A stretch of DNA of 64,000 nt from Pseudonocardia kunmingensis (GTDB taxonomy: Bacteria; Actinomycetota; Actinomycetes; Mycobacteriales; Pseudonocardiaceae), in assembly GCF_006716445.1 (NCBI RefSeq), contig NZ_VFPA01000006.1, positions 372,001-436,000 on the forward strand, written 5' to 3'. The translations under genes and the position numbers were made by a program. The notes under the pieces are model-generated. The model made no database searches. It had not been told where the DNA came from and saw only the letters and a list, made by a program, of their open reading frames with translations. Positions 39,001 to 46,937 of this stretch are shown here, one piece after another. The first letter of the stretch is position 1; each line of letters begins with the position of its first letter.

Positions 39001-40442
39001 GTCGTGCCGAGGAATCCGGTGAGCGCGCCCGCGGCGTCGCGCAGCGGGCGCGCCGTGGCGTGGACGTGCCGCAGCGCACCGTCGCGGCCGCTGATGCGGT
39101 AGGTCGTGTCCCAGACGCTGCCGTCGCGCACGGCGGCGCTCCACCCCGCGACCGTCGCCTCGCGATCGTCGGGGTGCACCCCCTCGACCCAGGCGCTCCC
39201 GGTGAGCTCGCCGACCGGGCGGCCCCACAGCTGCGCCACCTGCTCGTTGGCGAACGTGGTGGCGCCCCTGCGGTCGGCCACCCAGATCCCCACCGGCGCC
39301 TGGGACAGCAGCGTGCGGTAGCGCTCGCCGTCCTCGTAGAGGGTCGGGCCCGACGCACCGGAGCCCCCGGTGGCGCCGCGGCGGATCGCGGCGACGCGGT
39401 CGACATCGGCCAGCACCGCGCCGGCGTGGGCGGCGACGTCGTCGAGGAAGGCGAGCTGGTCCTCGTCCAGGGGGAGGTAGGGGGAGGCGCCGAGGACGAG
39501 GGCGCCGTGCGGCGTGCTGCCCTCGGACCCGCCCAACGGCAGCACCACCGCGGTGTCCGGGGGGAGGGGCCCGGGCGGGTGCGGAGGCGGGGGGAACGTC
39601 CCGGGGAAGCGCTCGCGCAGCCCGCCGACCACCACGCGCGTCCCGGTGCGCAGCGCCTGCCGGACGGCGGAGCCCGCGTCGACGGGTCCGCCGTCGGCTC
39701 CCGCGTCGTCCGCAGCCGGCAGCGTCGGCAGCGGGCCCGTGATCCCGTACGCCGCGGCCACCCGCAGGGGCGCGGTGCCGTCCGGGCCGTCGGCCCGGCA
39801 CAGCGCCGCGAAGGGGACGTCGCGGCGGTCGCGGGCCAGTGCGTCCAGGACCGCGCTGGCGACCGCGTCGGTCGCCCCGTCTCCCGCGCCGGGGCCGGTG
39901 GCGTCCAGCCGCACGGCGGACAGCTCGCCGATCGCCGCGAGGGTGGCGCGCCTGCGTTCGGCGAGCACGCGCCCGGTCGTCTCGGTGGCGGTCGTGAACA
40001 CGCCGACGACGGTGCCGTCCTCGTCCCGGACCGGGGAGTGGGCGAACGTCCACCAGGTCTCCTGCGGCCGGGAGCCGCGCTGCAGCAGCAGCGACCGGTC
40101 GGTGCCCGCGACGGCCTCGCCGTCGGCGAGGACCCGGTGCAGTGCCGGTCCGAGCGCGGGCCACGCCTCGGCGAACCCGTGCTCGCCCGGGGCGCCGAGG
40201 GCTGCCGGGTGGGCGTCCCCGACCTGGGCGGCGAAGGCGTCGTTGTAGAGCGCGACGAGGTCGGGGCCGCACCAGACGAGCATCGGCGACGGCGACTCCA
40301 GCACCAGCGCGACGGCCGCGCGCAGCGCTCCCGGCCACGTGCCGACCGGACCGAGGGGGGTGGCGGACCAGTCGCGGGCGCTGACGATCCGGCCCAGCTC
40401 TCCGGCCGCGGCACCGAAGGGGAGCTGCCGGGCGGCGGTCAC
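36051..40442 (-). CDS. Multidomain SpoIIE phosphatase with PAS, GAF, RsbW and STAS modules
   Basis: A 1463-residue cytosolic regulator. In order it has a PAS-like sensor (WCGPDLVALYNDAFAAQVG), a GAF-like region, two further PAS domains (ANEQVAQLWGRPVGELTG; FTFVSDRAEELLGHPAE), two GAF-like regions, and a PP2C/SpoIIE domain (SRYLPAARGAQAGGDWYDVL, AVGDVVGQGARAAA, VLYTDGLVERR, DPADDVALIVARL). An RsbW-like ATPase follows (LAVGEAAANAVEHAYRG, KGYRGRGLELI) and finally an STAS domain (GELDLAGVRCVRDE; phospho-site region YLASAGIALL). So phosphatase, kinase and antagonist of a partner-switch cascade are on one chain. What cue the PAS/GAF domains sense is unknown. Confidence 0.92.
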   Translation of the reverse strand: MTAARQLPFGAAAGELGRIVSARDWSATPLGPVGTWPGALRAAVALVLESPSPMLVWCGPDLVALYNDAFAAQVGDAHPAALGAPGEHGFAEAWPALGPALHRVLADGEAVAGTDRSLLLQRGSRPQETWWTFAHSPVRDEDGTVVGVFTTATETTGRVLAERRRATLAAIGELSAVRLDATGPGAGDGATDAVASAVLDALARDRRDVPFAALCRADGPDGTAPLRVAAAYGITGPLPTLPAADDAGADGGPVDAGSAVRQALRTGTRVVVGGLRERFPGTFPPPPHPPGPLPPDTAVVLPLGGSEGSTPHGALVLGASPYLPLDEDQLAFLDDVAAHAGAVLADVDRVAAIRRGATGGSGASGPTLYEDGERYRTLLSQAPVGIWVADRRGATTFANEQVAQLWGRPVGELTGSAWVEGVHPDDREATVAGWSAAVRDGSVWDTTYRISGRDGALRHVHATARPLRDAAGALTGFLGTTVDVTEERQAEQIRRDVAAEHAARAASEAAAARLRAMVQGLAAIVWEAQWRPDSRSLRFTFVSDRAEELLGHPAERWCDDAGFWPSIIHPEDRTEALATTSDRTESGLDHDISYRAVSIDGRVLWLHQVVHVVTGTDGAPITAQGLTVDITEQKRAERSAALLAETGRLVADGGSAEERLTHLADLVFRDLGDAAVVSMTGADGLLRQVAVACDDATTAGALRELGPTRLPTPLAEAFAPGQPVVVPVTDQLNRSTAHEGDADARIALHASNALVVPLRIGERVVGLLAFVNFGSSRYYHPSELDLAAELGRRASLMLAADRQRTRERHLQQVSGDLASAGSVAEAARLLVARLPGVLGADAVSVHLADPERGIRLVHADGHGPAHRETIAAPRPDDEVPVATAVRTGEPVWIRDRDEWAREWPGLVAAATADGQHAAATLPLTAAGRVVGTIGLAFRTERAFPRDEREFVLALVAQAAPAFERAATADERRLIAETLQTSLLPPTLPRLERLPLASRYLPAARGAQAGGDWYDVLPLDDGRVAIAVGDVVGQGARAAAIMGQLRSALSGYLLEGHEPEQALERLDRFAARVPGATGSTVACLVLDPETGGLRWARAGHPPPLVAGPDGCRPLEDAAGTVLGVRGRPAYTAGSAALRPGETIVLYTDGLVERRGELVDDGIDRLAALVARHHALAPAPLTDALLAGALAPGADAEEPDPADDVALIVARLAPAPLRLVLPAEAAVLRELRATLLAWTAAAGMDEDDVYDLQLAVGEAAANAVEHAYRGRAPGPMAVELERDADGGVRAHVRDEGAWRPVPEDKGYRGRGLELIRDVSSRMQLNHGPGGTEVLFTVPPSGGPPATVEPTPRPARPAPTGPAALRPGPGPDGRSVRVHGELDLAGVRCVRDELLQAAAAGHELTVDLRPTTYLASAGIALLVEADRTVRAAGGRLRLLVAPADVVRRALALSGVDDVLELHDADG

Positions 40443-40485
40443 GCCGGAAGTCTAGGACCGACCCCCCGGGTGCGCGCGGCGGCGG

Positions 40486-41544
40486 TCAGCGGGCCCGCCG
40501 GCGAGCCGCGGCCGCGACGGTCACCGCGCCCGCGGCGGCCGCGACCAGGCCTGCCGCGCGCCGGCGCCGCTCCCGCCGCGCACCTGCCCAGCCCCCGTCG
40601 ACCGCGGCGGGTGCGGCCCCCGGGACGTGGAGCGCACCGGACGTCGCGGGCACCACGCCGTCGCGGCGCAGGGAGCGCTCCACGTCGATCGCGAGGACCC
40701 GCTCCGCGACGCGCGGCGCCACGACGTGCTGCAGCACGAACGCGCGGCCGAGCAGGCCGCCGGCCACCACCTCCCGGCGCGGCCTGCGCAGCTGCCGGAC
40801 GATCACCCGGGCGACGCGTTCGGCGGTGTAGACCGGCGGCGGGGGCTGCGGGACGCGGCCGCTGTGGTTGGCGGCGGCGGCGTAGATCGGGGTGTCGACC
40901 GCCGCGGGCAGCACCGTGGAGACCGAGACCCCGCGGACGCCGCGCAGCTCCTCGCGCAGGGCGACGCTCAGGCCGCGGATCGCGAACTTCGACATCGTGT
41001 ACGCCGAGCCGTGGGGCTGGGCGATCCGGCCGAGCAGGGAGGAGACGTTCACCAGCACACCGGCCTCCTGCGCCACGAAGCGGGGGAGCGCGGCCCGCGC
41101 CCCGTGCACGTAGCCGAGCAGGTTGACCTCCAGCACCCGGCGCAGGTCGGCGAGCGGCACGTCGAGCAACGACCCGAACATCGTGACGGCCGCGCAGTTG
41201 ACCCAGCCGTCGAGCCGGCCGAAGTGCTCCACCGTGGCCCGGGCGGCGGCCTCGACCGCGTCCGCGTCGCTGACGTCGGCCGGCACGACGAGCGTGCGGT
41301 CGCCTGCGCCCGCGGCCGCGGCGCACTCGCGCGCGACCTGTGCGAGCGCGTCCTCCCGGCGCGCCAGCAGCGCGAGCCGCGCGCCCTGCTCCGCGAGGGC
41401 CACGGCCGTCGCCCGGCCGATGCCGCTGGACGCCCCGGTCACCACGATCACGCTGCCGTCGATGCGCACGCCGCTGGTGGTACCCGCGACCGGCGGTCCG
41501 CACGCGGGTTTGACCGGCCGGGACGGGGGCACCTCGATCGGCAT
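40486..41544 (-). CDS. Short-chain dehydrogenase/reductase with basic C-terminal tail
   Basis: A 352-residue SDR. The Rossmann motif is VVTGASSGIGRATA, NNAG is replaced by WVNCAAV, the catalytic Ser is in NVSSLLGR and YxxxK is YTMSKFA. ATG at 41544 is favoured by a fine GGGGGAGGT site 6 nt upstream; GTG at 41469 is an alternative. After the catalytic core there is an extra ~100-residue region ending in an Arg-rich, Ala-rich stretch that may form a membrane anchor. The start codon overlaps that of a divergent gene within GCATGC. Confidence 0.85.
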   Translation of the reverse strand: MPIEVPPSRPVKPACGPPVAGTTSGVRIDGSVIVVTGASSGIGRATAVALAEQGARLALLARREDALAQVARECAAAAGAGDRTLVVPADVSDADAVEAAARATVEHFGRLDGWVNCAAVTMFGSLLDVPLADLRRVLEVNLLGYVHGARAALPRFVAQEAGVLVNVSSLLGRIAQPHGSAYTMSKFAIRGLSVALREELRGVRGVSVSTVLPAAVDTPIYAAAANHSGRVPQPPPPVYTAERVARVIVRQLRRPRREVVAGGLLGRAFVLQHVVAPRVAERVLAIDVERSLRRDGVVPATSGALHVPGAAPAAVDGGWAGARRERRRRAAGLVAAAAGAVTVAAAARRRAR

Positions 41545-41914
41545 GCGCTACCTCCCCCGGATCCTGGGCGTGCTCACCGCCGCCTACAGCGTGGCGATCG
41601 CGGTCCGACCGGTGCTGCTGGCCCGGCCCTGCGGGTTGACCCGCGGCCCGGACGGGGAGGACGTCGACGCCGGGGTGCGCGTGCTCGTCGGCGGCATCGG
41701 TGCCCGGGACGCCGCGATCGGCACGGCGATGGTGCTCGCCCCCCGCGGCCCGGCCCTGCGGGTCGCACTGGCCGCGCGGGTGGTATCCGACGCCGCCGAC
41801 GCCCTGGTGTTCGGCACGCAGCTGCCCGCCCGCGACCGCAGGCCGAAGGTCGTCGCGTTCGCGCTGTTCTGGGCGGCGCTGTGCGCGCTGTCGGCGCGCT
41901 GGGCCGACCGCTGA
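41543..41914 (+). CDS. Small hypothetical membrane protein
   Basis: A 123-residue protein I do not recognise, with three hydrophobic segments (ILGVLTAAYSVAIAVRPVLLA; ALRVALAARVVSDAADALVFG; VVAFALFWAALCALSA) and a conserved-looking GIGARDAAIGTAMVLAP turn. ATG 41543 shares bases with the divergent SDR start; the nearest G-rich ribosome-like site is 13 nt away, so a later GTG (about 41570) is possible. An SDR gene follows after 34 bp, likely in the same transcript. Confidence 0.6.
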   Translation: MRYLPRILGVLTAAYSVAIAVRPVLLARPCGLTRGPDGEDVDAGVRVLVGGIGARDAAIGTAMVLAPRGPALRVALAARVVSDAADALVFGTQLPARDRRPKVVAFALFWAALCALSARWADR

Positions 41915-41948
41915 CCCACCCGTCTCCGCAGAGAGAGGACACGACCGC

Positions 41949-42803
41949 ATGTCCGACCCGACACCACCTGCCCAGCAGCAGAGCCCGCCCGGCGAGACCG
42001 GCGAGATGGCGCCCGAGCCCCGTGACGAGATGCGCGACTGGACCGGGCGCGACCTGCTCGCCGGCAAGGTCGCGCTCGTCACCGGGGGCGACTCGGGCAT
42101 CGGGCGCGCCGTCTGCGCCGCCTTCGCCAAGGAGGGTGCCGACGTGGCGCTGGCCTACCTGGACGAGGACGCCGACGCCGAGCACACCGCGAAGCTCGTG
42201 CGGGCCGAGGGCAGGCGCTGCCTGCTGCTGCGCGGCGACCTCGCCGAGGCCGCGCAGTGCGTCGACGTGGTCGAGCGCACGGTCGCCGAGCTGGGCAGGC
42301 TCGACGTAGTCGTCAACAACGTCGCCACCCAGGAGCCGGTCGACTCCCCCGAGGAGATCACCGACGAGCGGTGGACGCACACCTTCGACATCAACATCCA
42401 CAGCTACTTCCGCGTGACGAAGGCGGCGCTGCCGCACCTGCGCGAGGGCAGCGCGATCATCAACACCAGCTCGATCAACGGGCTGCGCGGCAACAAGAGC
42501 CTCATCGACTACTCGGCCACGAAGGGCGCGATCAACGCCCTGACCTACTCGCTGGCCCAGTCGCTCGTCGACCGCGGCATCCGGGTCAACTGCGTGGCCC
42601 CCGGTCCGGTGTGGACGCCGCTCATCCCGGCCACCATGCCCCCGGAGAAGGTGGAGTCGTTCGGGAAGCAGGTGCCGATGGGCCGGGCCGCGGACCCGGA
42701 CGAGATCGCGCCGTCGTACGTGTTCTTCGCCGCCGACCGGCTCTCCAGCTACTACACGGGCGAGGTACTGGCCCCGATCGGCGGGGAGACGCTGCCCGGC
42801 TGA
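41949..42803 (+). CDS. SDR family oxidoreductase (YghA/general stress type)
   Basis: A 284-residue classical SDR of the subgroup with a Pro-rich N-terminal extension. Visible motifs are VALVTGGDSGIGRAVC (cofactor), NNVATQEP, the catalytic Ser in NTSSINGL, YSATKGA and the late CVAPGPVWTPLIPATMP. Members such as YghA and Bacillus YhdF/YdaD-type proteins are NAD(P)-dependent and often stress induced. The ATG is preceded by GAGAGAGGA. A family A hairpin follows 12 bp past the stop. Confidence 0.9.
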   Translation: MSDPTPPAQQQSPPGETGEMAPEPRDEMRDWTGRDLLAGKVALVTGGDSGIGRAVCAAFAKEGADVALAYLDEDADAEHTAKLVRAEGRRCLLLRGDLAEAAQCVDVVERTVAELGRLDVVVNNVATQEPVDSPEEITDERWTHTFDINIHSYFRVTKAALPHLREGSAIINTSSINGLRGNKSLIDYSATKGAINALTYSLAQSLVDRGIRVNCVAPGPVWTPLIPATMPPEKVESFGKQVPMGRAADPDEIAPSYVFFAADRLSSYYTGEVLAPIGGETLPG

Positions 42804-42814
42804 GCCCGTGACCG

Positions 42815-42863
42815 GACGAACGGCACTTTCGTCGGTACCTATCCGACGGAAGTGCCGTTCGTC
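42815..42863. terminator. Family A hairpin, copy 3
   Basis: A 49-bp near-palindrome (GACGAACGGCAC...GTCGG, loop TACCTA) between the SDR gene and the convergent helicase gene. Unusually, the TAG stop of the helicase (42841-42839) is in its loop, so the last residues of that protein, NGTSVG, are encoded by the repeat itself. Confidence 0.75.
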
Positions 42864-44485
42864 GCCTCCGCCGCGGGCTCCAGCAGGTCGTTCTCGCGGA
42901 CGGCGTCCAGCGCGAGCGTCTTGTAGCCGTGCTCGGCGAACAGCACCGTGACCCGGTCGCGCTCGGTCGACATGACCACGCCCTCGCCCCACTCGGGGTG
43001 CTGCACCTGCTCCTGCGCGCCGGGGTCGTCGGCCTCGGTGGGCCCGGCCTCCCGGGACGTCCCGGCCTCGCAGTTGTCGCAGTGCCCGCAGGGTTGCGCG
43101 TGCTGCTCACCGAAGTAGCCGAGCAGCAGGCGCCTGCGGCAGTCGGTGGTCTCGGCGTAGCCGCGGATCATCTCGATCCGCGAGCGCACGGTCTCCCGGC
43201 GGTGCTCGGCGATCTCGACGGCCCGCTCGACGGCCTCGTCGGCCCGCATGCCCGTCGCGCGGCTCCGCCCGTCGGCGTCGGTGGCCACCGCGCCGGCCTG
43301 CTCGAGCAGGTTCAGCGCCGACGTCCGGCGGGTGGGGGAGACGCCGCTCGCGTCGCCGATCTCCTTCGGCGTGCGGGTCTTCCCGTCGCCGAGAGCGGCC
43401 AGCACGGCGCGCAGCGCGTCCGGCTTCGGGCGCCGGGCGGTGAGGAAGCGCTGCAGGTTCAGGTCCTGGGCGTGGTGGTGCAGCTCGGCGACCGCGGGGT
43501 CGCCGTCGCGCCCGCCGCGCCCGATCTCCTGGTAGTAGGCGTCCAGCGACGCGGGCGTGGCGGCGTGCAGCACGAAGCGGACGTCCGGCTTGTCGATCCC
43601 CATCCCGAACGCCGACGTGGCGACGACGACCTCGAGCCGGCCGTCCATGAAGCGCTCGTGCACGTCGGCGCGGTCCGCGCGGGACAGGCCCGCGTGGTAC
43701 GCGGCGGCGCTCACCCCGCGGGCCGCCAGCGCCTCGGCGTAGGCGGTGGTGTCCTTGCGGGTCGCGCAGTACACGAGCCCGGGGCCCGTCAGCTCCACCG
43801 CGCGCTGCTCGACCTCGGCGCGGCGCTGGTCGGCGTCGGCGTGGTGGTGGGCGGCGAGCCGCAGCTCGGGCCGGTCGAAGCCCGCCACCACCTCGTGGTG
43901 GTCGCGCAGCCCGAGCCGTTCGACGATGTCGCGGCGCACCGGTGGCGCCGCCGTCGCGGTCAGCGCGATGACGGGCGGGTGCCCCAGCCGCTCGACGACC
44001 GAGCCGAGGCGCAGGTAGTCCGGCCGGAAGTCGTGCCCCCACTCCGAGACGCAGTGCGCCTCGTCCACCACGAACAGGCCGGGGCCCGCCTCGCGGATGC
44101 GCTCCACGACCTCGTCGTTCGCCAGCTGCTCGGGAGCGAGGAAGACGTACTCCGCGGAGCCGTCGTCCAGGGCCTCCCACGCCGCGCGGTTCTCGCCCGG
44201 CCGTTGCACCGAGTTGACGGCCACCGCGTCGGGCGCGCCGCTCTCGGCGAGGCCCTCGCGCTGGTCGTGCTGCAGCGCGACCAGCGGCGAGACCACGACC
44301 GTCGGCCCGTCCCGCAGCAGCGCGGGCACCTGGTAGATCGCCGACTTGCCGGAGCCGGTCGGCAGGACGGCGAGCACGTCGCGGCCGTGCACCGCGTGCT
44401 CCATGGCGTCGATCTGCTCGGGTCGCAGGTGTGACCAGCCGAAGGAGTCGGCGGCGATGCGGGACAGGTCGCTGCGGGTGCTCAC
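42839..44485 (-). CDS. recQ: RecQ-like ATP-dependent DNA helicase
   Basis: A 548-residue superfamily 2 helicase. GTG at 44485 begins STRSDLSRIAADSFGWSHLRPEQIDAM. Motif I is VLPTGSGKSAIYQVPALL, motif II VVDEAHCVSEWGHDFRPDY, motif III ALTATAAP, and later VATSAFGMGIDKPDVRFVLH and YYQEIGRGGRDG. A zinc-binding segment follows (CRRRLLLGYFGE...CGHCDNCE). A short C-terminal region (WGEGVVMSTERDRVTVLFAEHGYKTL) replaces the usual HRDC domain; it resembles a Tudor/KOW-like module. It unwinds DNA during repair. Its 3' end has been shaped by a repeat insertion. Confidence 0.92.
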   Translation of the reverse strand: MSTRSDLSRIAADSFGWSHLRPEQIDAMEHAVHGRDVLAVLPTGSGKSAIYQVPALLRDGPTVVVSPLVALQHDQREGLAESGAPDAVAVNSVQRPGENRAAWEALDDGSAEYVFLAPEQLANDEVVERIREAGPGLFVVDEAHCVSEWGHDFRPDYLRLGSVVERLGHPPVIALTATAAPPVRRDIVERLGLRDHHEVVAGFDRPELRLAAHHHADADQRRAEVEQRAVELTGPGLVYCATRKDTTAYAEALAARGVSAAAYHAGLSRADRADVHERFMDGRLEVVVATSAFGMGIDKPDVRFVLHAATPASLDAYYQEIGRGGRDGDPAVAELHHHAQDLNLQRFLTARRPKPDALRAVLAALGDGKTRTPKEIGDASGVSPTRRTSALNLLEQAGAVATDADGRSRATGMRADEAVERAVEIAEHRRETVRSRIEMIRGYAETTDCRRRLLLGYFGEQHAQPCGHCDNCEAGTSREAGPTEADDPGAQEQVQHPEWGEGVVMSTERDRVTVLFAEHGYKTLALDAVRENDLLEPAAEATNGTSVG

Positions 44486-44557
44486 CGCACGCAGGTACCC
44501 ACCGGCCGGACACGTATCCGGCAACCACGGACGGTGCTGTGACCACTCCGCGGAGTA

Positions 44558-44600
44558 GCGGTTGGGGGAATCTCGTTTTGATCCACGGCGGTTGGGCGAA
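44558..44600. promoter_or_regulatory. Direct repeats 30 bp apart upstream of a glycosyltransferase gene
   Basis: GCGGTTGGGGGAA at 44558-44570 and GCGGTTGGGCGAA at 44588-44600 differ by one base and are spaced 30 bp start to start, close to three helical turns. They lie in the 124-bp region between the divergent helicase (start 44485) and glycosyltransferase (start 44610) genes. They could be operators on one face of DNA. Confidence 0.45.
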
Positions 44601-44609
44601 CCCCTGAGC

Positions 44610-45659
44610 GTGAACATCCTCGTCTGGCACGTGCACGGGTCGTGGACGACGGCCTTCGTCCAGGGGCCGCACCGGTACCTGCTCCCCACCCTGCCCGAGC
44701 GCGGGCCATGGGGCGGCGGGCGGCCGGCGGCGTGGGACTGGCCGGCGTCGGCGGTCGAGACGAGCCCGGACGAGCTGGCCGAGACCGACGTCGACGTGGT
44801 CGTGCTGCAGCGGCCCGAGGAGTTCGCGCTCGCCCAGCGGTGGCTGGGGCGCGCCCCCGGCCGGGACGTGCCCGCGGTGTACCTGGAGCACAACGCGCCA
44901 CGGGAGCACGCGGCCACGAGCCGGCACCCCGTCGCCGACCGCGACGACGTGCTGCTCGTGCACGTCACCCACTTCAACCAGCTGATGTGGGACACCGGCA
45001 GCACCCCGACCCGGGTCATCGAGCACGGTGTCGTCGACCCCGGGTACCGCTATACCGGCGAACGGGAGGCGGCGGCGGTCGTCGTCAACGAGCCGGTGCG
45101 GCGGGGCCGGATCACCGGGACGGACCTGCTGCCGGAGCTCTCCCGCGCCGTCCCGCTGGACGTGTTCGGCATCGGGACGGACGGCCTGCGCGCCCACCTG
45201 GGCGACGCGGTCGGCCACGACCTCGACATCCACGAGTGCGGTGACCTGCCGCAGCACCGGATGCACGCCGAGATGGCGCGGCGACGGGCGTACCTGCACC
45301 CGCTGCGCTGGACCTCGCTGGGGCTGTCGCTGATCGAGGCGATGCACCTCGGCATGCCGGTGGTGGCGCTCGCCACCACCGAAGCGGTGGAGGCGGTGCC
45401 GCCCGGCACCGGACACCTCTCGACCGACCCGGCCCGGCTCGCGCAGGCGCTGCGCGAGCTCGTGGCCGAGCCGGAGCTCGCACGGCGCACCGGCGCCTCC
45501 GCGCGGGAGCACGCACTGCGCCGCTACGGCCTGGACCGCTTCCTCGCCGACTGGGACACCGCGCTGCACGCCGTCACCGACGGCGCGCCCGCCCGTCCCG
45601 CGGGGTCCCGTCGCCTCGGACGCAGCCCCGTCGCGGCCGCCACGACCGGAAGGAGCTGA
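44610..45659 (+). CDS. Glycosyltransferase (CgeB/GT4-like)
   Basis: A 349-residue protein. GTG at 44610 starts the conserved-looking VNILVWHVHGSWTTAFVQG. The N-terminal half is GT-B-like (VDVVVLQRPEEF, VYLEHNAPREHA), and the C-terminal half has the nucleotide-sugar pocket pattern RAYLHPLRWTSLGLSLIEAMHLGMPVVALATTEAVE, with the E of the ExxxxxxE family motif in LIEAM. No ribosome site is clear. It is the first gene of a glycosyltransferase, glycosyltransferase, gmhA set, so it probably acts on a heptose-containing glycan. Confidence 0.82.
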   Translation: MNILVWHVHGSWTTAFVQGPHRYLLPTLPERGPWGGGRPAAWDWPASAVETSPDELAETDVDVVVLQRPEEFALAQRWLGRAPGRDVPAVYLEHNAPREHAATSRHPVADRDDVLLVHVTHFNQLMWDTGSTPTRVIEHGVVDPGYRYTGEREAAAVVVNEPVRRGRITGTDLLPELSRAVPLDVFGIGTDGLRAHLGDAVGHDLDIHECGDLPQHRMHAEMARRRAYLHPLRWTSLGLSLIEAMHLGMPVVALATTEAVEAVPPGTGHLSTDPARLAQALRELVAEPELARRTGASAREHALRRYGLDRFLADWDTALHAVTDGAPARPAGSRRLGRSPVAAATTGRS

Positions 45660-45665
45660 CCGCCG

Positions 45666-46937
45666 ATGCGCATCGCCATGGTGTCGGAACACGCCAGCCC
45701 GCTCGCCGCCCTCGGCGGCGTCGACGCGGGAGGCCAGAACGTGCACGTGCTGGAGCTGAGCTCGGCACTGGCGGACGCGGGCCACGAGGTCACCGTCTGG
45801 ACCCGCCGCGACGCCGTGGGGCTCCCGGACGGCGTGCCCCTGCGTCCGGGCGTCGTCGTGCGGCACGTCAGCGCCGGACCCCCCGAGTACGTGCCGAAGG
45901 ACGGGCTGGTCCCGCACCTGCCTGCGTTCACCCAGGCGCTCGACGAGGCGTGGACGGCCGACCCGCCCGACGTGGTGCACGCGCACTTCTGGATGTCGGG
46001 CATGGTGGCGCTCGCCGCGGCGGCCGGACGCTTCCCGGTCGTGCAGACCTTCCACGCGCTGGGCAGCGTGAAGCGCCGCCACCAGCGTGAGGACGACACG
46101 AGCCCGCAGGGCCGCGTCGGCGCCGAGCTCGCCGTCGCCCGCCAGGCCGACCGCGTGCTGGCGACGTGCACCGACGAGGTGTTCGAGCTCGCCAGGATGG
46201 GAGCGCCGCGACGCCGCACGACCGTGGTGCCCTGCGGCGTGGACACCGTGGAGTTCAGCGCCGACGGGCCCGCCGCCCCGCGGGGGGATCGGCCGCGGCT
46301 GCTGGCGCTCGGGCGCCTCGTGCGGCGCAAGGGCGTCGACGAGGTGATCGAGGCGCTGCGCCGGGTTCCCGCCGCGGAGCTCGTGGTCGCAGGCGGCACC
46401 GGCGACGGCGACCCCGACGCCGCCCGGCTCCGCGAGTGCGCGCAGCGCCACGGCGTGGCCGACCGCGTGCGGCTCGTCGGCCCCGTCGCCCGCCCCGACG
46501 TGCCCGCGCTGCTGCGCTCGGCCGACGCCGTCGTGTGCACGCCGTGGTACGAGCCGTTCGGCATCGTGCCGCTCGAGGCGATGTCGTGCGGGCGGCCGGT
46601 GGTCGCGAGCGCGGTGGGGGGCATCCAGGACACGGTCGTCGACCGCGTCACGGGCCTGCTCGTCCCGCCGCGCCGGCCCGACCTGCTCGCCGCGGCGCTG
46701 CGCGACCTCCTGAGCTCGCCGACGATGGGCGCGGCCTACGGCATCGCCGGGCGCGACCGGGTGCTCGCCCGCTACGACTGGGAGCGCGTCGCCGCGGCCA
46801 CCGCCCTGGTGTACGACGAGGTCGTCGCCGCCCGCGGCCGGCACGCCTCCGCCCGGGCCGGCCACGGGGCCGCTGCGGGCGAGGCCACCGGCGCTGCGGA
46901 GCACGCGGAGCGCGAGGCGGCGGGGGTGACCCGGTGA
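45666..46937 (+). CDS. Glycosyltransferase family 4 protein
   Basis: A 423-residue GT4 enzyme with an N-terminal MRIAMVSEHASPLAALGGVDAGGQNVHVLELSSAL, the nucleotide-sugar loop typical of sucrose-synthase-like and MshA-like GT4 enzymes. The C-terminal domain has LLALGRLVRRKGVDEVIEAL and the E-x7-E motif YEPFGIVPLEAMSCGRPVVAS. An Ala/Glu-rich tail follows. It lies 6 bp after the preceding glycosyltransferase, and its stop overlaps gmhA, so the three are made together. Donor and acceptor are unknown. Confidence 0.88.
   Translation: MRIAMVSEHASPLAALGGVDAGGQNVHVLELSSALADAGHEVTVWTRRDAVGLPDGVPLRPGVVVRHVSAGPPEYVPKDGLVPHLPAFTQALDEAWTADPPDVVHAHFWMSGMVALAAAAGRFPVVQTFHALGSVKRRHQREDDTSPQGRVGAELAVARQADRVLATCTDEVFELARMGAPRRRTTVVPCGVDTVEFSADGPAAPRGDRPRLLALGRLVRRKGVDEVIEALRRVPAAELVVAGGTGDGDPDAARLRECAQRHGVADRVRLVGPVARPDVPALLRSADAVVCTPWYEPFGIVPLEAMSCGRPVVASAVGGIQDTVVDRVTGLLVPPRRPDLLAAALRDLLSSPTMGAAYGIAGRDRVLARYDWERVAAATALVYDEVVAARGRHASARAGHGAAAGEATGAAEHAEREAAGVTR

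Noticed and set aside
35979..41126. 1715-codon plus-strand open frame opposite the multidomain phosphatase
   Set aside because: It is a consequence of high GC in the third codon positions; the minus strand encodes clear PAS, SpoIIE, RsbW and STAS motifs.
43107..46904. Long minus-strand frame across two glycosyltransferase genes
   Set aside because: It runs through several unrelated genes and shows no domain; plus-strand genes have intact family motifs.
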